64,000 nucleotides of DNA from Nocardia terrae (lineage in GTDB: Bacteria > Actinomycetota > Actinomycetes > Mycobacteriales > Mycobacteriaceae): NCBI RefSeq assembly GCF_009760405.1, contig NZ_WRPP01000006.1, positions 1 through 64,000 on the forward strand, given 5' to 3'. The translations under genes and the position numbers were made by a program. Position 1 is the stretch's first letter. Each line of letters starts with the position of its first letter. Under the pieces are notes generated by a model. It did no database searches and was not told the origin of the DNA. It saw only the letters and a program-made list of their open reading frames with translations. Positions 36,305 through 43,200 of this stretch are shown here, piece after piece.

Positions 36305-36392
36305 ACAGCAGCCCCCCGACCCGCCGCTGACGCATACCGCCCCGACCGCGTGGGAACATACCTTCGACGTGGGAACAGAGGAGCGTGGGTGA

Positions 36393-37907
36393 ATGTCGAC
36401 ACTGAGTGATCTACTGGCCGAACATACCGATCTACCGGGTGCGGCCGTCGACCATTTGCAGCGGGTGGTGGGGGACTGGCAGCTGCTGGCGGATCTGTCG
36501 TTCGCGGATCTGCTGCTCTGGGTGGGGACCGGCCCGATCAGCGAGGGCGCGGAGGTGGTGTGCGTGTCGCAGTGCCGGCCCACCACCGCGCCGACCGTGC
36601 ATCCCGAGGACCTGGTCGGCAGCCTCGCCACCAAAGAGGCGAATCCGCACGTGTTCGAGGCGCTGATGAACGCCGATATCGTGCGCTACGAGACCGACAC
36701 CGATCTCACCGGCGTCTACCACCCGCATCCCGTGCACGCCGTGCGCGAGGCCATCCCGGTGCGGGTCGGCGACGACATCATCGCGGTGCTGGGCCGCGAC
36801 ACCGATGTGCAGCGCCGCAAGATGCGTTCCAGCCTGGAGATCGCCTACATGTCCTGCGCGGACGACCTGTGCCAGATGGTCGCCGACGGCACCTGGCCCG
36901 CGCTCGAGGACCGCACCGGCGCGCATTCCAGCCCGCGCGCGGGCGACGGTTTCATTCGCCTCGACACCGAGGGCACCGTCGTCTACGCCAGCCCCAACGC
37001 GCTCTCGGCCTATCACCGCATGGGATTGCAGAACGATCTGGTCGGCCAGGATCTGGCCCTGACCACGCGCTCCCTGATCACCGACCCGTTCGACGCGCAG
37101 GAGGTGGTCGGCGATATCCAGGCGGCCCTGGCCGGAAAGGCCGGTCGCCGAATGGAAGTCGAGGCGCGCGGCGCGACCGTGCTGCTGCGCACCCTGGTGC
37201 TGCGCCCGCACGGCGAGCTCGCCGGGGCGGCGGTGCTGGTCCGCGATGTCACCGAGGTGAAGCGGCGCGACCGCGCGCTGCTGTCCAAGGACGCGACCAT
37301 CCGCGAGATCCACCACCGGGTGAAGAACAACCTGCAGACGGTGGCGGCGCTGTTGCGCCTGCAAGCCCGCCGCACCGAGAACGAAGAGGCCCGCCTGGCC
37401 TTGACCGAATCGGTCCGCCGCGTCACCTCGATCGCGTCGGTGCACGAAATGTTGTCGATGTCGGTTGACGAAGAGGTCGATCTGGACGAGGTGGTGGACC
37501 GCCTGCTGCCGATCATGGCCGACGTGGCGACCGTCCACACCGCCCGCATCAAAGTGCGCCGCGCCGGATCACTGGGCGTCTTCTCCGCCGAACGTGCGAC
37601 GCCGCTGGTCATGGTGCTGACCGAGCTGGTGCAGAACGCCATCGAGCACGCTTTCGACGCGGGCGAGAACGGTACTGTCACAATCCGTTCCGAGCGTTCG
37701 GCGCGCTGGCTCGACGTGATCATCAGTGACGACGGCCGCGGTTTGCCGGACGGTTTCAGCCTGGAGGCTTCCGACCGGTTGGGCCTGCAAATCGTCCGCA
37801 CACTCGTCACGGCGGAATTGGGCGGTTCGATCGGATTGCATCCGGGAGCCGATGTGGGAACCGACGCCGTCCTGCGCGTTCCCCTGGGACGCCGCTCCGC
37901 CCGTTGA
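36393..37907 (+). CDS. pdtaS: Sensor histidine kinase PdtaS
   Basis: 504 aa, soluble (no membrane segment). A GAF-type sensor covers residues about 10-150, a PAS domain about 180-290, then HisKA_2 with the phosphorylated His in REIHHRVKNNLQTVAALLRLQ (H307/H308) and HATPase_c (ELVQNAIEHAF, DDGRGLPDGF, GLQIVRTLV). PdtaS phosphorylates PdtaR, an RNA-binding antiterminator encoded elsewhere, and is linked to respiration and nitric oxide/copper signalling in mycobacteria. No response regulator is next to it, as usual. Confidence 0.95.
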   Translation: MSTLSDLLAEHTDLPGAAVDHLQRVVGDWQLLADLSFADLLLWVGTGPISEGAEVVCVSQCRPTTAPTVHPEDLVGSLATKEANPHVFEALMNADIVRYETDTDLTGVYHPHPVHAVREAIPVRVGDDIIAVLGRDTDVQRRKMRSSLEIAYMSCADDLCQMVADGTWPALEDRTGAHSSPRAGDGFIRLDTEGTVVYASPNALSAYHRMGLQNDLVGQDLALTTRSLITDPFDAQEVVGDIQAALAGKAGRRMEVEARGATVLLRTLVLRPHGELAGAAVLVRDVTEVKRRDRALLSKDATIREIHHRVKNNLQTVAALLRLQARRTENEEARLALTESVRRVTSIASVHEMLSMSVDEEVDLDEVVDRLLPIMADVATVHTARIKVRRAGSLGVFSAERATPLVMVLTELVQNAIEHAFDAGENGTVTIRSERSARWLDVIISDDGRGLPDGFSLEASDRLGLQIVRTLVTAELGGSIGLHPGADVGTDAVLRVPLGRRSAR

Positions 37908-37930
37908 TCGAAATATATTGCCGGACGCAT

Positions 37931-37966
37931 AAGTTCGGACATAGTGAAAAATCTGTGTCCGAACTT
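37931..37966 (+). terminator. Terminator after pdtaS
   Basis: Arms AAGTTCGGACA (37931-37941) and TGTCCGAACTT (37956-37966) around an A-rich loop, then TCGTTCG. 24 bp beyond the stop. Confidence 0.75.
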
Positions 37967-37999
37967 TCGTTCGAAGACGGAAACGCTCTTGGGGGGGTC

Positions 38000-38031
38000 G
38001 GGGGCGAAGCCCCTGAGAGTTACGAGAGTTG
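38000..38031 (+). repeat. Single copy of the dispersed GGGGC-GAAGCCCC-CTGAGAGT element
   Basis: GGGGGCGAAGCCCCTGAGAG followed by TTACGAGAGTTG. The short hairpin and the TGAGAGT...GAGAGTTG strings recur in the tandem array at 54283-54472. Confidence 0.55.
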
Positions 38032-38047
38032 TTCTTTACACACATAA

Positions 38048-38073
38048 GCCCGGCACCTGTATTGGTGCCGGGC
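38048..38073 (-). terminator. Terminator of whiB1
   Basis: Perfect 10-bp arms GCCCGGCACC and GGTGCCGGGC with loop TGTATT, 57 bp beyond the whiB1 stop on the reverse strand. Confidence 0.8.
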
Positions 38074-38130
38074 CGAATTGCGTTGCGGCCCCGAGGCTGG
38101 GATGGGCCGTAACGCCTGTCGTCTTGGCTG

Positions 38131-38385
38131 CTAGACGACGGTGCGGGTACGCGTGCGCGCGTTGCGGCGCTTCAGCGCGCGACGCTCGTCTTCGCTCATC
38201 CCACCCCACACGCCGGCGTCCTGGCCCGACTTCAGGGCCCAGGAAAGGCAGTCAGCGGTGACGGGGCAGCGAGCGCAGACCAGCTTGGCATCGGCAATCT
38301 GCGCGAGCGCCGGACCACTGTTTCCCACCGGGAAGAACAGCTCGGGGTCCTCGTCGCGACAGATGGCCTTGTGGCGCCAGTCCAT
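38131..38385 (-). CDS. whiB1: WhiB1 iron-sulfur transcription factor
   Basis: 84 aa. Four [4Fe-4S] cysteines at positions 9, 37, 40 and 46 (CARC...C), identical in place to M. tuberculosis WhiB1; then the turn GVWGGMSEDERR and a basic, DNA-contacting tail RRNARTRTRTVV. AAAGGAG lies upstream of the ATG. WhiB1 binds the primary sigma factor and reacts with nitric oxide; it is essential in mycobacteria. It is divergent from the lipid kinase gene's region and has a CRP-like site upstream. Confidence 0.96.
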   Translation of the reverse strand: MDWRHKAICRDEDPELFFPVGNSGPALAQIADAKLVCARCPVTADCLSWALKSGQDAGVWGGMSEDERRALKRRNARTRTRTVV

Positions 38386-38477
38386 TCCTCTGCTCCTTTG
38401 CTAGGGCGCGCATGGCGCTGCCCCTTAGGTTTGTGGTCCGTTCACTTGTGCGACTCGAATGTTTCCGCACGGTTGCT

Positions 38478-38493
38478 TGTGAATGCTTTCACG
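38478..38493 (-). promoter_or_regulatory. CRP-like site upstream of whiB1
   Basis: TGTGA-ATGCTT-TCACG matches the TGTGA-N6-TCACA consensus at 9 of 10 fixed positions, about 93 bp before the whiB1 start. The M. tuberculosis whiB1 promoter is a known target of CRP (Rv3676). Confidence 0.6.
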
Positions 38494-38640
38494 AACACCG
38501 TAGATGTCAATAGATACCTGGTGCACCGTGGGGAAGCTCACGCTGTAAGACCCCTACATGGGGGTCCGCCGTGTCATTTGTACTCGGTCGAGCGGGTTTT
38601 CGCAGCGCAACAGCGATTGTTCTCAGGTGTGTCGAACCGG

Positions 38641-39579
38641 CTAGGGCTTCGGCGCGACCACATCGAGGATATCCGGGACGGCTGTGAAATTCACCATGTT
38701 GCGTCGCCCGATGAAGTCGCCGTCGATTTGCAAGCCGATCGGTTCCTCCGCCGTGATGGTGACGGCCGGAACGTCGTCCTCGCGAAACAATTTGTGGCCC
38801 TTGGGATCCGCGTCGGCCGACAGCAACTGCCGCGCGATCATGAGGGTGGGCAGGACGCCCATGGTGCGCATGGCAAACACCCCGAGACCCGATTCGAACG
38901 CGGTACCCGGGTTGGTGACCACGGGCGTGTTGTCGAGATAAGTCCAGGGACTGGCATTGGTCACGAATGCGTAATGCACGTCCGTGACCGGTTCGTGACC
39001 TGGAATGTTCAAGGTCACTTGCGGGGTATGGCGTTTGGTCCGGAAGAACTGCTTGACCGTGGTGCGCAGATAGCGAGCGGGCGTGGCGGCCTTACCGTTC
39101 GCGCGCTTGTCGTCGATGGCCTCGCACACATCCGCGTCCAAGCCGACGCCCGCGCTGAAGGTGAACCAGCGGTCGTCGGCGACGCCGAGCCCGATGCGGC
39201 GATCGGCTTCGTCGGCGACGAGATCGATGAGCTGATTGGTGGCGGTCACCGGATCCGGCTCGATGCCGAGCGAGCGGGCGAACACATTCGCCGAACCGCC
39301 GGGAATGACGCCGAGCCGCGGCAGCCATTCGCGCTGCGGTTCGCCGGGCAACGGCAGGAAGCCGTTGATGGTCTCGTTCACGGTGCCGTCGCCGCCGTGC
39401 ACCACGATCAGATCCATCCGGGTGTCGGCGGCCCAGCGCGCCAGCTCGGCGGCGTGCCCCCGGTGCTCGGTCTGGCGGACGGTCAGCTGAGTGCGGCTTT
39501 CCAGCGCGTGAGCGAGCAGATCGCGAGTGGACCGAGTGGTCGAAGTGGCATTCGGATTCACGATCAGCAGGGTCCGCAC
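38641..39579 (-). CDS. Diacylglycerol kinase-family lipid kinase
   Basis: 312 aa, GTG start at 39579. The catalytic domain signature VVHGGDGTVNETINGF is near residue 60, followed by LGVIPGGSANVFARSLG; the second domain ends with LQIDGDFIG. The family phosphorylates diacylglycerol, ceramide or related lipids, using ATP. The position matches Rv3218. The protein has no membrane segment. The whiB1 side of the gap (38386-38640) holds the whiB1 promoter. Confidence 0.88.
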   Translation of the reverse strand: MRTLLIVNPNATSTTRSTRDLLAHALESRTQLTVRQTEHRGHAAELARWAADTRMDLIVVHGGDGTVNETINGFLPLPGEPQREWLPRLGVIPGGSANVFARSLGIEPDPVTATNQLIDLVADEADRRIGLGVADDRWFTFSAGVGLDADVCEAIDDKRANGKAATPARYLRTTVKQFFRTKRHTPQVTLNIPGHEPVTDVHYAFVTNASPWTYLDNTPVVTNPGTAFESGLGVFAMRTMGVLPTLMIARQLLSADADPKGHKLFREDDVPAVTITAEEPIGLQIDGDFIGRRNMVNFTAVPDILDVVAPKP

Positions 39580-39685
39580 ACCCGCAGCCTACTTAGGTCC
39601 GTCGCGACACGACTGCCCGAGTCCTCCCGGAAAGACGTGGGCGGGTCCAGGATTCGGCAACGACGCTCGGTCGTAGGCTGGGACC

Positions 39686-40123
39686 GTGGCTGAGCAGAAC
39701 AAAGGCGAGCAGAAGTCGGCGGGCGAGACCGAGGTCGTGCCGACGACCGTGCGCGTGGCGGGTGCGCTGGTCGCGTTCGAGGGCGCGCTGGGGCTGGTCG
39801 CGATGGTGGTGCTGATCGTCGTCGGCGCCGACGGCTCGGCGCAGAGCCCGAAGAACAGCTATCTCACCGCCGGGTACGCGGCCATCCTGGGCGGCGCGGT
39901 GCTGGCCGCGGGGATCGGGCTGATGCGGGGGAAGCGGTGGGGGCGGGCCATCGCGACGCTGACGCAGCTGTTGCTGCTGGGTGTCGCGTACTACATGTTC
40001 ACCTCCGACCGGCCCGAATTCGGCGCGCCGCTCGGGTTGCTGGCGCTGGGTGCGCTGGGCTCGTTGTTCGCGCCCGCGTCGAACCGGTGGATGGCCGCCG
40101 GGTACGGGTCGATCGAGGAGTAG
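39686..40123 (+). CDS. Small four-helix membrane protein (Rv3217c-like)
   Basis: 145 aa, GTG start. A polar N-terminus of 20 residues is followed by four membrane helices at about 25-47, 60-80, 88-105 and 113-130. RGKRWGRAIATLTQLLLL is a common feature of such proteins. Conserved hypothetical at this locus; no function known. Confidence 0.8.
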   Translation: MAEQNKGEQKSAGETEVVPTTVRVAGALVAFEGALGLVAMVVLIVVGADGSAQSPKNSYLTAGYAAILGGAVLAAGIGLMRGKRWGRAIATLTQLLLLGVAYYMFTSDRPEFGAPLGLLALGALGSLFAPASNRWMAAGYGSIEE

Positions 40124-40218
40124 GCCGTTCGGGCGGCTCAGTGGCCCGGAGAGCGATTTTTGGACGCCCGCCCACCAATGGGTGAGCGAGCGCTTTTCGG
40201 GAGGGGTCTGCGGCCGGT

Positions 40219-40698
40219 TCAGTCGTCGGCGTGCGACGCGAGCCGCTCGAGGGCGGAGCCTGCCAGGCGGTAGCCCGTCCACTCGTGCTGGTTCACCGCA
40301 CCGATGGATTCGTAGAAGTCGATGCTCGGGGTGTTCCAGGTCAGCACCGACCATTCGAAGCGGGCGTAGCCCTGCTCGACGCATTCGCGGGCCAGCGCTG
40401 CGAGCAGGTCCCGGCCCAGGCCGTGGCCGCGGGCCTCGGGCTTGACGTAGAGATCCTCGAGGAAGATCCCGTGCACGCCCTTCCAGGTGGAGTAGTTCAG
40501 GAACCAGATGGCGCAGCCGACTATGCCCTGGTCGTTCTCGGCCACGTGCGCGTATACCGCCGGTTTCGGGCCGAAGAGGGCCTGCTCCAACTGCTCCGCC
40601 GTCACCACGCACTCCTCGCGCAGCTTCTCGTATTCGGCCAGGTCGTAGACCAGGTCGACGAGGGCCGGGATATCGGCGGGGGTGGCGCGGCGGATCAT
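40219..40698 (-). CDS. GNAT acetyltransferase
   Basis: 159 aa. A full GNAT fold: FLEDLYVKPEARGHGLGRDLLAAL holds the acetyl-CoA loop, followed by RFEWSVLTWNTPSIDFYESIGA. This resembles the diamine/thialysine acetyltransferase type (SSAT-like), with start MIRRATPADIPALVDLVYDLAEYE. It lies 14 bp after the phosphatase gene, same strand. Matches Rv3216 position. Confidence 0.88.
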   Translation of the reverse strand: MIRRATPADIPALVDLVYDLAEYEKLREECVVTAEQLEQALFGPKPAVYAHVAENDQGIVGCAIWFLNYSTWKGVHGIFLEDLYVKPEARGHGLGRDLLAALARECVEQGYARFEWSVLTWNTPSIDFYESIGAVNQHEWTGYRLAGSALERLASHADD

Positions 40699-40712
40699 CG
40701 GTCGGCCTCTTC

Positions 40713-41324
40713 CTAGGGTTCGAGCGGCGGAACCAGGTTGTGGGTGAGCACGGTTCGCGCCTGATGGTCGTGTCCCAAAACCGTAACCGCGGCCGTGGAC
40801 ATGAAGAACCGGCGGCCTTCGATCACGTCGAACTCGCACCAGCGGGCGATGAGCGCGCGGGAGAAGTGGCCGTGGCCGACGAGGACCACGTCGCGGGTCG
40901 ACAGCTCCGGGAGGACGGTGGCCAGCACGTGATCGGCGCGCTGCTGGACGTGCTCGGCGGTCTCGCCGCCGGGGGTCGCGCCGGTGAAGATGGTCCAGCC
41001 GGGGGAGGTCTGCTGGATCTCGGGGGTGGTGAGGCCCTCGTAGTCGCCGTAATCCCATTCGACCAGGTCGTCGTCGATCACGGCGCCGGTGAGACCGGCC
41101 AGCTCGGCGGTGCGGACCGCGCGCTGGCGGGGACTGGTCAGCACCGTGGGGTTCCGCAAGTCCAAGCCCGCCAACAGTTTTCCGGCGGCGACCGCCTGCT
41201 CCTCGCCGACCTCGGTGAGCGGGCAGTCGGTGCGGCCGGTGTGGCGGCGCGCGGCCGACCACTCCGTCTCGCCGTGCCGCAGCAGTATCAACCGGAATTC
41301 GCCACCACTCATGGCGTCGATCAT
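40713..41324 (-). CDS. Histidine phosphatase (phosphoglycerate mutase-like)
   Basis: 203 aa from 41324; an ATG at 41312 is also possible. The phosphohistidine motif LLRHGETEW is at residues 14-22, the second catalytic His in VLVGHGHFSRALIARW. The counterpart Rv3214 (annotated gpm2) acts as a phosphatase rather than a mutase. Probably co-transcribed with the GNAT gene. Confidence 0.9.
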   Translation of the reverse strand: MIDAMSGGEFRLILLRHGETEWSAARRHTGRTDCPLTEVGEEQAVAAGKLLAGLDLRNPTVLTSPRQRAVRTAELAGLTGAVIDDDLVEWDYGDYEGLTTPEIQQTSPGWTIFTGATPGGETAEHVQQRADHVLATVLPELSTRDVVLVGHGHFSRALIARWCEFDVIEGRRFFMSTAAVTVLGHDHQARTVLTHNLVPPLEP

Positions 41325-41346
41325 GCCGGACGCTCGGTCCGATGCC

Positions 41347-42579
41347 TCAGGAGGTGGGCGCGCCCACGCCGTAGACCTGGCCGCCGCGCCGTTCCAGGAA
41401 CATCGCGCCGGACACCGCCAGCGAGATGGGCTCGTTGTGGTAGTCGCTGCGCTGCACCGGGATTCGGCCGACCTGCGCGCCGGTATTGGGATCCAGCGTG
41501 GCCAGTCCGTCGGCGACCGGGACGATGAGCTGCCCGGCCATGATCGCGGGAGTGCCGAGCACGTGCTGGGCGCCCCACAGCGGGTCCAGGGAGGTGGGGT
41601 TGAGGGCGATCAGGTTCTCGCCGGTGAAGACGAAGAAGCCGGTGGACAGCCGCGCGACCATGGCGTCGGGCGCGAGCGGGCCCGAAAGCTGGTGGGTGGC
41701 AAGCAGATTACCGTTCACGTCGTAGACGGTCAGCGCCGGCGCGGCGGTCTTGTCGCCGGGCACGTAGAGCGCGATCCGGCTGTCGGACACCGCGATCACC
41801 CGCGCCGCGTCCGACGCGCCGCCCGGCTCGTTGAGCACGTGCGAGCTGTACTCCTCGGGCACCGTGCTGTCCTTGGGTGCGGGATTGAGGATGGACAGCC
41901 GGTCGGCATTGTCGTTCGGGCAGCGTTCCAGCACCGCCACCCGGCTGGGCGCGGACCCGGCCGACAGCAGCTTGCAGTCGCCGCGCTGCGGCTGGGTGTG
42001 CGGATTCACCGGGGCGTCCACATAACCGAATTCGAGGGTGCGGACCAGATCCGAGCGCCACATCTCGAGCCGGTCCGGGCCGAGGGCGAGCACGTAGGTG
42101 CCGTCGGGCCACAGCGTGACCTGCTTGTCCATGTAGCTGGACCGCGCGGTCACCCGGGTGCCGGTCTGGGCGTTGAGCAGGGTGGTCTGACTGCAACCGC
42201 GGTCATCGCGATAGGTCGCGATGACGGTCCCGAACTGAACTTCCACCGCGCACAGCGGAATATCGCGCTCGTATTTCCAGACCTGTTCGCCGGTGCGCGG
42301 ATCCCGCCCGCTGACGGTCTCGCCGTCGGCGGTGACCGCCACCCCGCCCACCACGAGCGACCGCATGGCCGCCGCGTCCGCCTGATGCCACAGCTCCTTG
42401 GCCTGGGCGGGCACCGGCCCGCTCACGCTCGGCGCGGTCAGATCGACGGTGGCGGATTGCGCGTGCGTCCCGCGCACCCCACTGGTCAACACCACAACGA
42501 CTGTCGCGATCGCCACCAGAGCGGCGATCGCGACAGCGGTGAGAATATCGGCGCGCGTCCGCCGCTCCGGTGCGAGCAC
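41347..42579 (-). CDS. Membrane-anchored PQQ-type beta-propeller protein (Rv3212-like)
   Basis: 410 aa. One membrane helix at about residues 12-33 (ILTAVAIAALVAIATVVVVL) and an outside domain with repeated propeller strands (GRDPRTGEQVWKYERD, LNPTSLDPLWGAQHVLGTPA, LDPNTGAQVGRIPV). Conserved at this place in mycobacteria; function unknown, perhaps a scaffold at the envelope. The DNA for the membrane helix is itself an almost perfect copy of the hairpin that follows rhlE (42501-42536). Confidence 0.85.
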   Translation of the reverse strand: MLAPERRTRADILTAVAIAALVAIATVVVVLTSGVRGTHAQSATVDLTAPSVSGPVPAQAKELWHQADAAAMRSLVVGGVAVTADGETVSGRDPRTGEQVWKYERDIPLCAVEVQFGTVIATYRDDRGCSQTTLLNAQTGTRVTARSSYMDKQVTLWPDGTYVLALGPDRLEMWRSDLVRTLEFGYVDAPVNPHTQPQRGDCKLLSAGSAPSRVAVLERCPNDNADRLSILNPAPKDSTVPEEYSSHVLNEPGGASDAARVIAVSDSRIALYVPGDKTAAPALTVYDVNGNLLATHQLSGPLAPDAMVARLSTGFFVFTGENLIALNPTSLDPLWGAQHVLGTPAIMAGQLIVPVADGLATLDPNTGAQVGRIPVQRSDYHNEPISLAVSGAMFLERRGGQVYGVGAPTS

Positions 42580-43200
42580 GACAGCGAGACTAGCCGATCC
42601 GCGCGACTGGGCCGAGGCGGCCGACCACGCTCAGCACCGCACCCGACTCGCCAACCTCCGCGACACCCCTGCGCGATTGCGACGCCGCGCAGGCAGGCCG
42701 GTGGTGACGTACGCATGCCACGGACGCCGTGGCCGGTGTCATTACGACTGTCGCGATCGCCACCGGAGCGGCGATCGCGACAGGGTGTGAATCTCGGCGC
42801 GGTCAGGCCGAGGCGGCGACCACGTCGTCGGTCGCGACCACGGCGGGCTCGACCTTCCGCAGCGTCCGCTTCACCGGCGGCCTCGGAAACCTTTTGCGGC
42901 GGTGCCCGACTCGGCGACCTCCGCTACGACCCTGCGGGATTGCCGAATGCGACGTGGGCAGGTCGGCGGCGGCGTTTGCGCATGCGTGCCGTGGATTCGG
43001 CCGACGGTGCCCTGACCACTGTCGCGATCGCCGCCGGAGCGGCGATCGCGACAGGGTGTGAATCTCGGCGCGGTCAGGCCGAGGCAGCGACCGCGTCGTC
43101 GGTCGCGACCACGGTGGTCTCGACCTTCTTGCGCCGCGTCCGCTTCACCGGGGCCGCCTCGGCGGTCTCGGAACCGTTTGCGCCGGCACCCGACTCGACG
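42500..43200. repeat. Tandem array made from the 3' end and terminator of rhlE
   Basis: Three related units start at 42500, 42747 and 43018. Each begins with the same hairpin (arms CTGTCGCGATCGCC and GGCGATCGCGACAG). The units at 42747 and 43018 continue almost identically for about 180 bp through the reverse-strand C-terminal codons of rhlE: the extra copy at 42803 still encodes VVATDDVVAASA-stop, against VVATDDAVAASA-stop in the real gene. The 494-bp gap 42580-43073 is therefore a decayed gene end, not an independent gene. The first unit begins inside the propeller gene. Confidence 0.85.
43019..43054 (-). terminator. Terminator of rhlE (with copies at 42748 and 42501)
   Basis: 14-bp perfect stem with an 8-base loop GCCGGAGC, 20 bp beyond the rhlE stop. 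Identical stems occur at 42748-42783 and, inside the next gene, at 42501-42536. Confidence 0.8.

Noticed and set aside
42398..43061. Forward frames in the gap between the propeller gene and rhlE
   Set aside because: The DNA is a decayed copy of the rhlE 3' end; the frames are by-products of it.
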